Below the pieces are notes generated by a model. It was not told where the DNA came from, did not search any database, and worked only from the letters and a program-made list of their open reading frames with translations. A DNA stretch of 64,000 bases from JAUVXJ01 sp034411995 (GTDB taxonomy: Bacteria > Chloroflexota > Anaerolineae > UBA7937 > B3-Chlor): positions 124,001-188,000 of the forward strand of contig DAOUME010000009.1 in assembly GCA_034411995.1 (NCBI GenBank). Reading direction: 5' to 3'. The position numbers and the translations under genes are program-made. Shown piece by piece: positions 51,839 through 60,497 of the stretch. Position 1 is the first letter of the stretch, and the number at the start of each line of letters is the position of its first letter.

Positions 51839-52573
51839 CTAGGCATGCTGGCCTGCCGATCCTCCCAGGTACGCCTCTTGCACCCGTTCGTCAGCCAGCA
51901 GGTCCTCAGACCGACCCTCGAGGACCACCCTCCCCGTCTCCATCACGTAGCCCCGGTCGGCGAGCTTGAGCGCGGCTCTCGCGTTCTGCTCCACCAACAG
52001 GATCGTGGTCCCATGGTCTCGGAGCTCCCCGGCAACTCTGAAGATCTCCCTGACCAGGAGAGGAGCCAGGCCCAGAGACGGCTCGTCCAGCAGCAGTATC
52101 TTCGGCTTGGCCATCAGCCCTCGCCCCAGGGCGAGCATCTGCTGCTCGCCGCCCGACAGGGTACCGCCCGTCTGCCTCTGCCGTTCCTTCAACACCGGGA
52201 ACAGGTTGAATACGAAATCCAGGTCTTTCTGGATCTCCTCCCGCGGATCCCTCCTGTGCCGGAGGTAGGCCCCCAGCAGCAAGTTGTCCATGACATTCAG
52301 TGTAGAAAAGACCTGTCGTCTCTCAGGCACCTGGCTTATGCCCAGGCGCACGACTTTGTCGGGAGAGAGCCTGGTGATCCGCTGACCGTCCAGGAGAAGC
52401 TCGCCACTGCCCGCGTGCAGCACCCCCGAGATGGTGTTCAGTAAGGTGGTCTTGCCTGCACCGTTGGCCCCGATGACGGTGACGATCTCTCCCCGATCGA
52501 CCTCCAGCGAGACACCCCTCAAAGCATGGATGTTGCCGTAGTAGGTGTCGACGTTTCTCACTTCCAGCAGCAT
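51839..52573 (-). CDS. livF: Liv-type ABC transporter ATPase LivF
   Basis: A 244-residue ATPase with Walker A GANGAGKTT, signature LSGGEQQML, and Walker B ILLLDEPSLGLAP, all LivF-like. It is last in the livK-H-M-G-F run, which imports hydrophobic amino acids in the reference systems. Related transporters beside aromatic pathway genes import aromatic acids, which is possible here. Confidence 0.92.
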   Translation of the reverse strand: MLLEVRNVDTYYGNIHALRGVSLEVDRGEIVTVIGANGAGKTTLLNTISGVLHAGSGELLLDGQRITRLSPDKVVRLGISQVPERRQVFSTLNVMDNLLLGAYLRHRRDPREEIQKDLDFVFNLFPVLKERQRQTGGTLSGGEQQMLALGRGLMAKPKILLLDEPSLGLAPLLVREIFRVAGELRDHGTTILLVEQNARAALKLADRGYVMETGRVVLEGRSEDLLADERVQEAYLGGSAGQHA

Positions 52574-52597
52574 TCTCTGTCTCTCCCCAAGCGAGGG

Positions 52598-53371
52598 CTA
52601 GATCCCTTCCGTGCCCAGATAGGCGGCGATGACTTTGGGATCGCTCTGCACCTCTTCGGGAGTACCCTCTGCTATCTTCTCTCCATAATCGAGGACGATG
52701 ATCCAGTCAGCGATGCCCATGACGAAGCTCATGTCGTGCTCCACGAGCAGGATGGAGATGCCCTGATCGCGGATCCGCCGCACCAGCCTATCGAGCTCGA
52801 CTTTCTCCGTCATGTTCAGGCCCGCCCCCGGCTCATCCAGCATCAGCAGCTTAGGTTCCGTGGCCAGAGCGCGCGCGATCTCCAGCAGTCGTTGCTGTCC
52901 AAAGGGCAGGCTACTAGCATTCCATTGGGCGAAGGGCTCCAAACCCACGAAAACCAGACGCTCCATGGCTTGCTCTCTGATCTCGCTTTCCTCGCGCCTG
53001 CCTCCCGGCAACCGGAGAGCCGCGCTGATCATGCCGTACCCACTCCTGGGGTGCCGTCCCACCATCACGTTTTCCAGGACACTCATGTTGGTGAAGACCT
53101 GCAGGTTCTGAAAAGTTCGCGACAGGCCGAGGCCAGCGACCACGTGAGGCTTCAGCTCATTGAGAAGCTGGCCCTCGAACCTGATTTCGCCCCCCGTGAT
53201 GGGCAGCACGCCAGAGATCAGGTTGAAGATCGTCGTCTTGCCGGCCCCGTTGGGGCCGATGATGGAGAGAATGCTGCCTTCCTCCACCTCGAACGATACG
53301 TCGTTCACCGCGAGCAGGCCGCCGAAATCCTTTCTCAGATTCTCCACCTCCAGGATCGTCGCCTCAGCCAC
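52598..53371 (-). CDS. livG: Liv-type ABC transporter ATPase LivG
   Basis: A 257-residue ATPase with Walker A GPNGAGKTT, FQNLQVF Q-loop, signature LPFGQQRLLE (a Gln-rich variant typical of LivG) and Walker B LLMLDEPGAGLN. The GTG at 53371, preceded by GGAGGAG, is preferred over the frame start at 53410. Confidence 0.92.
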   Translation of the reverse strand: MAEATILEVENLRKDFGGLLAVNDVSFEVEEGSILSIIGPNGAGKTTIFNLISGVLPITGGEIRFEGQLLNELKPHVVAGLGLSRTFQNLQVFTNMSVLENVMVGRHPRSGYGMISAALRLPGGRREESEIREQAMERLVFVGLEPFAQWNASSLPFGQQRLLEIARALATEPKLLMLDEPGAGLNMTEKVELDRLVRRIRDQGISILLVEHDMSFVMGIADWIIVLDYGEKIAEGTPEEVQSDPKVIAAYLGTEGI

Positions 53372-53505
53372 GTCTCCTCCTCGCGGATGAACGCTCCCCA
53401 GAAAGTGCATACGGCCTTCGAGTCATGCTTCTGCCCTATGAGTGATACGACGAAGCCAGGTGGCCGGGCCGCCTGTCCCACCACGGAACAAGACCATGGG
53501 CCGCT

Positions 53506-54630
53506 TCAGCCTGCCTGCCCCACCTGTGGCTTTCTCCCCTGCCCATCGCCCCTTCGCAGAGACACGAGGTTGCGCACCCTGCCCAGAGCCGTGACACCCC
53601 CAAAGGTCAGCCCCTCGGGCACGAAGATCATCACCAGTATGAGTATGATGCCGTAGGCGATGAGCTCGTGTTCTCCGCCAGCCCCGCGAAGCAACTGGTG
53701 CATCCTGGCCCGCAGAACCTCCTTGATCACGAAGAAGAAACTCACTCCCAGTGCCGCGCCCCACACGCTGGCCATGCTCCCCACGGCAGACATACACACC
53801 AGCTCCACAGAGGCCACGAACCCAAAGGGCCCTGGGGCCACGATGGCCTGGAAGTGCGCGTACAGGCTGCCTGCCAGGCTGGCCATCATCGCGCTGAGCA
53901 CCAGCACCTGGACCCGGTACTTGTCGGTATCTACCCCCATGGTGTTGGCCGCCAACTCGCTGGTGTGGATGGCGCGCAGACCTCGCCCCACTCGCGAGTT
54001 GATCACATTCAGGCCGATGATGATCACCGCCAGCGCCGCAGCCCAGACCAGCCAGTAGTACCGTTCCACCGGCCAGAACGCGAAGCTCTCCCCGATGCGG
54101 AGCCGGGGGATTCCCGCCAGCCCGTCATGCCCGCCGGTAATCTCCCCTCCCTCCCGGAAGATGGTATACATCACCACACCCAACCCCAGGGTAGCCATGG
54201 CCAGGTAGTTGCCTCTCAGCCTCAGGATCGGCCTTCCTATGGCATAGGCAAACACCCCCGTCACCAGCATGGCGACCAGTATGGCCAGCCAGGGCCACCA
54301 CCACGTGTCTGAAATCCCCGGTAGTACGTCATGTCGTGAGGCCAGGGTAGACATGATGGCCGACACATAGGCCCCCATGCCGTAGAAAGCCGCCTGGCCC
54401 AGCGAGATCTGACCGGCATAGCCCATCAACAGATTGAGGCCGACCACCACGATGGTCAAGATGCCGATACGGATCAGCGTGTCGAAGGTCACCGTGCCGC
54501 CGGTCAAATCCCTGAACCGGAAGCCGAAGGGCTGTAGCGTTTCCACCAACCCGAAGACGACGATGATAGCGGCGAAGGCTGCGATCCCGATGACGTTGGC
54601 GTACCTGGCTCCAGCTCCTTTCTCAGACAC
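53506..54630 (-). CDS. livM: Liv-type ABC transporter permease LivM
   Basis: A 374-residue permease with eight or more hydrophobic helices. GLNLLMGYAGQISLGQAAF and ETIGDHDGLAGIPRL-like segments mark the LivM family (here GGHDGLAGIPRLRIG). It pairs with LivH to form the membrane channel. A poorly conserved C-terminal tail of about 40 polar residues extends beyond the last helix. Confidence 0.92.
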   Translation of the reverse strand: MSEKGAGARYANVIGIAAFAAIIVVFGLVETLQPFGFRFRDLTGGTVTFDTLIRIGILTIVVVGLNLLMGYAGQISLGQAAFYGMGAYVSAIMSTLASRHDVLPGISDTWWWPWLAILVAMLVTGVFAYAIGRPILRLRGNYLAMATLGLGVVMYTIFREGGEITGGHDGLAGIPRLRIGESFAFWPVERYYWLVWAAALAVIIIGLNVINSRVGRGLRAIHTSELAANTMGVDTDKYRVQVLVLSAMMASLAGSLYAHFQAIVAPGPFGFVASVELVCMSAVGSMASVWGAALGVSFFFVIKEVLRARMHQLLRGAGGEHELIAYGIILILVMIFVPEGLTFGGVTALGRVRNLVSLRRGDGQGRKPQVGQAG

Positions 54631-54641
54631 GCGCGCACCCC

Positions 54642-55661
54642 CTAGGACTGCTCAACGCCTCGTTCCCCGCCACCGATAAGACCTTGAGGTCTGAAGAGCA
54701 GGATCAAGATCAGGATGATGAAAGCGATTCCGTCCTTGTACCCGTATAGCTGCGTGACGCCCGCCCCGATGTTCTCTGCCACACCCGTGATCAGCCCCCC
54801 CAGAACGGCGCCCAGAGGGCTGATCATGCCGGCCATGATGGCGGCCACGAACCCCTTGAGACCAAACACCAGCCCCATGTCGTACTGCGGCCTGATCACC
54901 GGTCCAAACACGACCCCACCGATCGCCCCCAGCGCAGCCGCCATCCCGAAGGCCAGCAAAGACATTCGACTGGGGTTGATGCCCATCAACTCCGCGGCAC
55001 GCCTGTTGACCGCACAAGCTCGCAGCGCTTTTCCCATGATGGTTCTCTCGAAGAAGAACAGCAGTGCGCAGAGCACCAGCGCCACAGTTCCCCAAATCCA
55101 CAGACTCTGCACCCCCAGTGTGAGCCCGAAGGGGCGGAGTATGACGTCAAGCTGCTCTTGGTTCGTGAAGAAGGGCACGATCCTCGCTCGCGTCCCCCAG
55201 ATGATCAGCGCCGCCGCTCTGATGGCGATGGTGGCCCCGATGGTAATGATGATCAGGGTCACTACGTTGGCCCCGCGAGCCGGGTAGATCGCTCCCCTCT
55301 CCAACAAAATCCCCACGATGGTGACGATCAACACCGAGCAAACGATGGCCACCACCAGCTTGAGAGCTGGAGGAAGTGGAAGATCCAGCTCGTAGATGCT
55401 GGCCGAGAGCATGGCCCCCAGCATGACGAACTCTCCTTGCGCGAAATTGATGATGCCGGTCACGCTGTGGATGACTACGAACCCCAAGCCAACGAGTGCG
55501 TAGATGCTTCCCCCTCGAATGCCATCTATCGTCCACTGGGCAAAGGCCTTGAGTCCATACCCGTTCTGACGGGCGAGGATTAGAACAAAGGCTACCAGCA
55601 ATACCATGGCAGCCACACTCGCACCTCGCCTTGCAGACTTGGTGCCCAGGTACTTGTGCAT
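54642..55661 (-). CDS. livH: Liv-type ABC transporter permease LivH
   Basis: A 339-residue permease with about eight helices and the LivH signature GGSIYALVGLGFVVIHSVTG, then INFAQGEFVMLGA. The ATG at 55661 has GGAGGGGG upstream; the longer frame to 55739 would run through the hairpin that follows livK. Ends 12 bases before livM. Confidence 0.9.
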   Translation of the reverse strand: MHKYLGTKSARRGASVAAMVLLVAFVLILARQNGYGLKAFAQWTIDGIRGGSIYALVGLGFVVIHSVTGIINFAQGEFVMLGAMLSASIYELDLPLPPALKLVVAIVCSVLIVTIVGILLERGAIYPARGANVVTLIIITIGATIAIRAAALIIWGTRARIVPFFTNQEQLDVILRPFGLTLGVQSLWIWGTVALVLCALLFFFERTIMGKALRACAVNRRAAELMGINPSRMSLLAFGMAAALGAIGGVVFGPVIRPQYDMGLVFGLKGFVAAIMAGMISPLGAVLGGLITGVAENIGAGVTQLYGYKDGIAFIILILILLFRPQGLIGGGERGVEQS

Positions 55662-55688
55662 GCTCGCCCCCTCCGCCATGGCAAAGGG

Positions 55689-55716
55689 GGGGACTGAGGC
55701 CGTAACCTCAGTCCCC
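55689..55716 (-). promoter_or_regulatory. Strong hairpin between livK and livH
   Basis: GGGGACTGAGG and CCTCAGTCCCC form an 11-bp perfect stem with a six-base loop, followed by CCCTTTGCC on the minus strand. It lies 16 bases after the binding-protein stop. Such hairpins protect the upstream message or partly stop transcription so that binding protein exceeds permease. Confidence 0.65.
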
Positions 55717-55732
55717 GACCTTGACCGTCTGT

Positions 55733-57022
55733 CTACCACTCCTCTTGCGGGAAGGGGACAAACATCTGGCCGTCTACCTTGAACCAGGTAAAAGACGTAT
55801 AGTCCAACCCGTAGTGGTCGTCAGGCGCGAGGTTGAAGATGCCGGCGGTGCCAGGCCAGTCCTTGATGTCGTTCTCGATGTAGTCGCGAACGGCCGCCCG
55901 CTGCTCCGCCAGGCTCAAACCTTCGGGAAGAGTCTCCAACGCGTCGATGACCCAGTACAGAGCATCGTAGGCGTGACCACCGAAGGTGCTGACCGGCTGA
56001 CCGGTGTACGCCTCGTAGGCATCCTTGAAGTCCATCCAGATGTCCTTCGCAGGATGGTCAGCGGCTATGTCCTCCGCGATGATCACCGCACTGCACGGCA
56101 TCTCCGCACCCTCCACGGCGTCGCCACCGGCAGTGATGAAATCCGTCGTGCACACGCCATGCCCGTGGATGATCGGGATGTCCGGCAGCGCCGTCCGGAT
56201 CGCTACGTGAGCGTTGGCCGCGCCAGGCGGGATGGCACCGATGATCACCACGTCACAACCCGCGGCCTCGATCCCAGGCACCTGTGGGAACTCAGTGTCC
56301 GTGCGTTCAAAGCTGCCCTCGAACACATTCTCGAACCCGGCATCTGTGAGCATCGCTGACGAGTTGTTGTAGCAATCCTTGCCGTAGCCGGTGTTCTCGT
56401 ACATGTAGCACACCGAGCTGACCCCCATCTCCTCGAGCCGCTCCACCTGCCACTCGGCCACGTCGCCATTGCTCTGTGCCACCTTGAACACCCAGGGACG
56501 CATCTCACCTGTGTCGGGGTCGGAGATGATCGCCAGCGACGAGGCCATGGAGATGTACGGCACCTCGGCCTCCGTGGCAACCTCGGCGATGGCCAGACTG
56601 ATGGGCGTGACGCTGCCCATGATCAGGGCCACCACCTCGTCCTCGTCTACATACCTCCGTGCCAGGCTAGCTGCGACATCAGGGTTGCTCTCCGTGTCAC
56701 CGACGATGATCTCCACCTCGTGGACTACCCCATCCGGGCCCACGATCCCGCCGGACTCCTGCAGGCGCTCGATCATGATCTCGGCCCAGTTCCGTTGAGG
56801 CTCCCCCAGATTGGATCCTCCACCGGTGACATCGGGTCCAAAACCGATCTTGTAAGTGGTGCCGACCTGAGGCTCTGGCGGCGGCGCTTCGGTCGGTGTC
56901 GCCTCTGGAGGAGGCGGTGGCGGTGTAGTGGGCTCAGGCGCCGGCGAAGGCGCCGCACAGCCCGCCACGAGAAGCGCCATCAGCACAACCACTGTCACTG
57001 CAGCAAAGGCTTTCCTCTTCAC
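55733..57022 (-). CDS. Liv-type ABC transporter substrate-binding lipoprotein
   Basis: A 429-residue secreted binding protein. A signal peptide ends in lipobox LVAGC with lipidated Cys22, followed by a Pro/Glu/Thr-rich linker (about 24-52) and a periplasmic-binding type I fold of the LivJ/K family starting YKIGFGPDVTGG. GTG start after GAGGAGG. The linker tethers it to the membrane of a cell that may lack a conventional periplasm. The ligand is not known; amino acids or aromatic acids are candidates. Confidence 0.9.
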   Translation of the reverse strand: MKRKAFAAVTVVVLMALLVAGCAAPSPAPEPTTPPPPPPEATPTEAPPPEPQVGTTYKIGFGPDVTGGGSNLGEPQRNWAEIMIERLQESGGIVGPDGVVHEVEIIVGDTESNPDVAASLARRYVDEDEVVALIMGSVTPISLAIAEVATEAEVPYISMASSLAIISDPDTGEMRPWVFKVAQSNGDVAEWQVERLEEMGVSSVCYMYENTGYGKDCYNNSSAMLTDAGFENVFEGSFERTDTEFPQVPGIEAAGCDVVIIGAIPPGAANAHVAIRTALPDIPIIHGHGVCTTDFITAGGDAVEGAEMPCSAVIIAEDIAADHPAKDIWMDFKDAYEAYTGQPVSTFGGHAYDALYWVIDALETLPEGLSLAEQRAAVRDYIENDIKDWPGTAGIFNLAPDDHYGLDYTSFTWFKVDGQMFVPFPQEEW

Positions 57023-57266
57023 TTTTTTCCTCCTCTATTGCGTTGAGGAACTCGACTCCTCTTGCCAGCCCGTTGCACGAAAGGCTACGCGGTCGACCCC
57101 TACTTTCTCCATCACCTCCTTTCCACCAGCTCACGTGACCCCATCCCCAACACCACCGTTCGTCCCAGCAGCCGCCTGGCCATTCAGGCAGCCCTCCTGC
57201 AACCGCTGAGACCACCGGAACGAGGGGCTTCTCCGGTCTGTGACACGCCCTCTGTACCCGGCAGGA

Positions 57267-58376
57267 CTAGAAATCAGGCGTCAGAACGATCCTCTTCATC
57301 AGCGTCGTGCTGTGCGCTTCCTGGAACACGTCCTCGATCTGGCTCATAGGGCGCGTCTCCACGAAGGGCTCCAGCTTCACCCGACCATCCAGCACCATCT
57401 GCAATACCGTGGGGTAGTACTCCGGCAGGCAGCCCCAGGTGCCGATGATCTCGGCATCGAACGCCATGAGCCTGGACAGCGAGTATTCGTTGACGTTGGT
57501 ACCGAAACCGACCCACACCAGCTTGCCCACGAACCCCAGCAGAGCCAAGGCGATCTCCTGAGCGGGCCTGGCCCCGGTCATCTCGAAGACCTTCCAACCC
57601 CAGTTGGAGGGCAACCCGTGCTCCTTGCACAGGTCACGGAACTCGTTGCGGATGTCCTTGACGCTCTTGTCGGTGGAGTTGATGACGTAGTCTGCCCCGT
57701 ACTGCAGCGCCCGCTGGAGCTTGTCCGGGTGGCGTGCGATACCCACCACGACGTCCGCACCCATGGCGTTCAAGATCTGCGACATGAACACCCCCAGACC
57801 CCCAGTCACGCCCAGGATGATGCACCTGTCGCCTTTCTGCACCTCTGCGCGTACCGCCGCCTGGTAGGGGCTCGTCACCGCGTCGGCGACTGCCGCCAGC
57901 CACTCCAAGGGCATCCCTTTCCGATCCTCGACGGGACACAGATCCTGGGCCGGTACCGGAATGTGGCTCGAAAAGCCACCGTAGATGTCCAGGCTGTTGC
58001 CGGGCATCTTCTGCGCCAGACACCTGTTGCCACGACCCATGTCGCAGATCGGGCAGTTCCGGCAAGGCATCACCGCTGGGATGATCACTTCCTTGCCCAT
58101 CCACGTCTCTTCCCCGGCCACCACCACCCCGCTGATCTCGTGGCCCAACGTCAGTGGTGGCTTGGTTACCGTCGGAACGCCGTCGTAGAAATACCCCAGG
58201 TCCGTGTGACAAACCCCGCACCCGGCGATCTCCACCAGTACCTCGCCCGACTTCAATTCCGGGACCGGAATGCTGGTCTCCTCTAGCTTGCCAGGCGTAA
58301 CCTCCCCGGTCTCTCTGTCTCTCACAGTGGGTTGCACCATCTGCCAGGTCTTGATCTCTTTGGGCACAGTCGTCAT
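57267..58376 (-). CDS. 6-hydroxycyclohex-1-ene-1-carbonyl-CoA dehydrogenase-like alcohol dehydrogenase
   Basis: A 369-residue zinc-dependent medium-chain dehydrogenase. Catalytic zinc ligands are in GCGVCHTDL (Cys53, with Cys56 nearby) and GHE (His79, Glu80); structural zinc cysteines are 105, 108, 111 and 119. The NAD-binding motif is LGVTGGLGVF. AQKMPGNSLDIYGGFSSHI and PAVMPCRNC strongly recall Had of Thauera, the second beta-oxidation-like enzyme after class I benzoyl-CoA reductase. Adjacent Bcr/Hgd-type genes support this, but the partner hydratase and ring hydrolase are not in the window. Confidence 0.82.
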   Translation of the reverse strand: MTTVPKEIKTWQMVQPTVRDRETGEVTPGKLEETSIPVPELKSGEVLVEIAGCGVCHTDLGYFYDGVPTVTKPPLTLGHEISGVVVAGEETWMGKEVIIPAVMPCRNCPICDMGRGNRCLAQKMPGNSLDIYGGFSSHIPVPAQDLCPVEDRKGMPLEWLAAVADAVTSPYQAAVRAEVQKGDRCIILGVTGGLGVFMSQILNAMGADVVVGIARHPDKLQRALQYGADYVINSTDKSVKDIRNEFRDLCKEHGLPSNWGWKVFEMTGARPAQEIALALLGFVGKLVWVGFGTNVNEYSLSRLMAFDAEIIGTWGCLPEYYPTVLQMVLDGRVKLEPFVETRPMSQIEDVFQEAHSTTLMKRIVLTPDF

Positions 58377-58394
58377 TACCTCTCTGCCTCCCCG

Positions 58395-59226
58395 CTACTG
58401 ATTGTCGGCTTGCTTCTCCGGCTCTGGCAGCCGCTGATTCCATCGCCAAGATCGCCGCCCCGAAGGCCCCCATCTCCTGGGGGTGCGGCGCGATCTCCAC
58501 CTCCACATTGGCCCGTTCGCCGACGATCTCTGCCACGATGGGGTTGTGCGCCACCACGCCGCCGCTCATCATCACGCGACCGGTCAACCTCTCCATCTCC
58601 AAGATACGCTTGGCCACAGAATTGAACAACCCCCTGACGATGTCTTCCAGCCTCTCACCGCCGCGGATTCTATCCAGGACTTCCGTGGCCGTGAACACCG
58701 TACAGAAGCTGCCCAACTCCGTCCCCTGGGTCGACTTCCTCGCCAACCCCTCCAGTTCGCTCACCGGGATGTCCAGCTTGTAGGCCATTTCTTCCAGGAA
58801 AGCCCCGGTGCCGGCCGCACACTTGCGGTTCATCTTGAAGCTGGTCTTTCTGCCCGAGGCATCCAGCTTGACCACCTTGTTATCCTGACCACCGATGTCG
58901 ATCACCGTGATCGCCTCCGAGCGGTAGAAGTGACAGCCCCTGGCGTGGCAAGTGATCTCCGTCTTGGTCTCCTGGGCAAAGGAGATGCTCCGTCGTCCGA
59001 AGCCGGTAGCGACGACGAACCCCACGTCGCCTCGGTCCAACCCTGCAACCTTCAGTGCCTCCTCGAACGCCACCTCCGCGGATTCGAGAAGCCGGGCCCC
59101 AGTCCGGCACACGTGACTGCCCAGGATCGTTCTCTCTTCACCTATGATCACGGCCTTGGTGGTCGTCGTCCCGCAATCCAGGCCAGCGAAGTATCTCGCC
59201 TTCAGATTCGTCCCCTCTCTAGCCAA
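58395..59226 (-). CDS. BcrA/D-HgdC-type ATPase activator, probable C-terminal frameshift
   Basis: An ASKHA-fold ATPase of about 275 residues that drives low-potential electron transfer to benzoyl-CoA reductase or 2-hydroxyacyl-CoA dehydratase. Visible motifs are GLDCGTTTTKAV, DIGGQDNKVVKLD, the cluster Cys in KCAAGTGAFLEEM, and MSGGVVAHNPIV. Homology ends at GAFGAAILA. The frame then has no stop and runs to 57634, through the dehydrogenase gene in another frame. In the shifted frame a TAG lies at 58395-58397, correctly placed before the next ribosome site. A one-base indel near 58400-58450, natural or technical, is the simplest reading. Confidence 0.75.
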
Positions 59227-59228
59227 GC

Positions 59229-60476
59229 CTAGTCACTTTCCTCTAGTTGTTCGACGAAGGCCTCGATGTTGGTCCTAGTGGTCTCCTCGGAATACATGCG
59301 CAGGTCATTCAGATCGGCGTCAATGACCAGGGTGGGAATCCCCAGCTTCTCCTCCAACCTCTGGGGCATACCATACCGGGAGTTCGAGTTGCTGGCACAG
59401 GTCTTGGCATCGTGGAAGATGATCCCGTCGACCTGGTACTCCTCGACCATCCGCTCGATGTACGCCTGCTTTGCTGGCTCGCTACGATTGATGAAGATCT
59501 CCGTATAGGCCTGCGCCATACTCTCGAAGGGCCGAGCCTCGTCGAAGGCACTGAAGATCCAGCTATTGCAGTAGGTGGACACCACCACGCAGGCACCCAG
59601 CTCGGAGAACTGCTCCGATAGGGCACGCAGCTTGCCCCAGATGGGCATTCCCTCCCAGTAGATGCGGAACCGCTCGTTCTCCACAGCAGCAACGCCGTCC
59701 TCCACCCGCGCCTCCAACTCCTCTTTGAGCAGGTTGTAGTAATCGACGGGCGCCTGAGTAGCCCTCAAGCACACGGCCGGGCCCATGTGGATACAGCCGT
59801 CGAAGAAGGTCCACGGCGCCGGTACGCTCTTGGCCAGTCCCAGGACGTGACCCCACAGCTCGCTGCACTCTCGGGAGAGGCGCATCGACTCCGCGAAACG
59901 GTCGATGTCGAACCTCTGGCCGCTGACCTCTTCCAGCCTGGGTATGAGCCCTTTCATCTGCTGGACCACATCGCTGACCTGAGAGGAGTCGACTTCGTTC
60001 ATACCTCGGGGGGAATTGATGCCCACGACGGGAACGTTGAACTCCCTGCCGTAGTACTCGAACCACTCTCGCACATCACGACATTGCTGAGTGTTGTAGG
60101 CCAGCACGTCCGGCCTGGGCACGCTCTCGATCCCCGGATAGACCTGCGACAGGGGAGTCTCGCCCTTCAAGTACGCTCCCACGTCGCTGGTGAGGTATGA
60201 ACAGATGTCAGGGGAGTAGCCAATGGCATTGGCCAACGGTATCAGATCCATGGCCAGCCTCTTGGTGCCTAACATGGCCCCGTGGTTCTCCGGGTAGTGA
60301 ACCTCGAAGCCGAAGGCGTGCAGCAGCTCCGCCGGTCCGGTGCTCGTGCACCACGCGATCTTCCCCTCCTCGTCCCCTTTGGAGATGCGGTCCATCCTGT
60401 AGAAGTAGTCCCGCATCACTTCGCCTAGCTGTGTCGCCGCCTTGATCGGCCTACGCAGCAATTTCCTCTCAGACAT
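59229..60476 (-). CDS. Benzoyl-CoA reductase / 2-hydroxyacyl-CoA dehydratase subunit (BcrB/C-HgdB family)
   Basis: A 415-residue HGD-D family protein that binds a 4Fe-4S cluster at the acyl-CoA reduction site. Conserved elements are WCTSTGPAELLHAFGF near residue 42, NTQQCRDV, FFDGCIHMGPAVC, and the C-terminal FHDAKTCASNSNSRYGMPQ with LVIDADLNDLRMYSEE. Only one such subunit is in the window; both BCR and dehydratases need a second, perhaps beyond the right edge. Which enzyme it belongs to is undecided. The ATG at 60476 is preceded by GAGGAG. Confidence 0.83.
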   Translation of the reverse strand: MSERKLLRRPIKAATQLGEVMRDYFYRMDRISKGDEEGKIAWCTSTGPAELLHAFGFEVHYPENHGAMLGTKRLAMDLIPLANAIGYSPDICSYLTSDVGAYLKGETPLSQVYPGIESVPRPDVLAYNTQQCRDVREWFEYYGREFNVPVVGINSPRGMNEVDSSQVSDVVQQMKGLIPRLEEVSGQRFDIDRFAESMRLSRECSELWGHVLGLAKSVPAPWTFFDGCIHMGPAVCLRATQAPVDYYNLLKEELEARVEDGVAAVENERFRIYWEGMPIWGKLRALSEQFSELGACVVVSTYCNSWIFSAFDEARPFESMAQAYTEIFINRSEPAKQAYIERMVEEYQVDGIIFHDAKTCASNSNSRYGMPQRLEEKLGIPTLVIDADLNDLRMYSEETTRTNIEAFVEQLEESD

Positions 60477-60497
60477 TATCTCCTCTTGCCGCAACTG

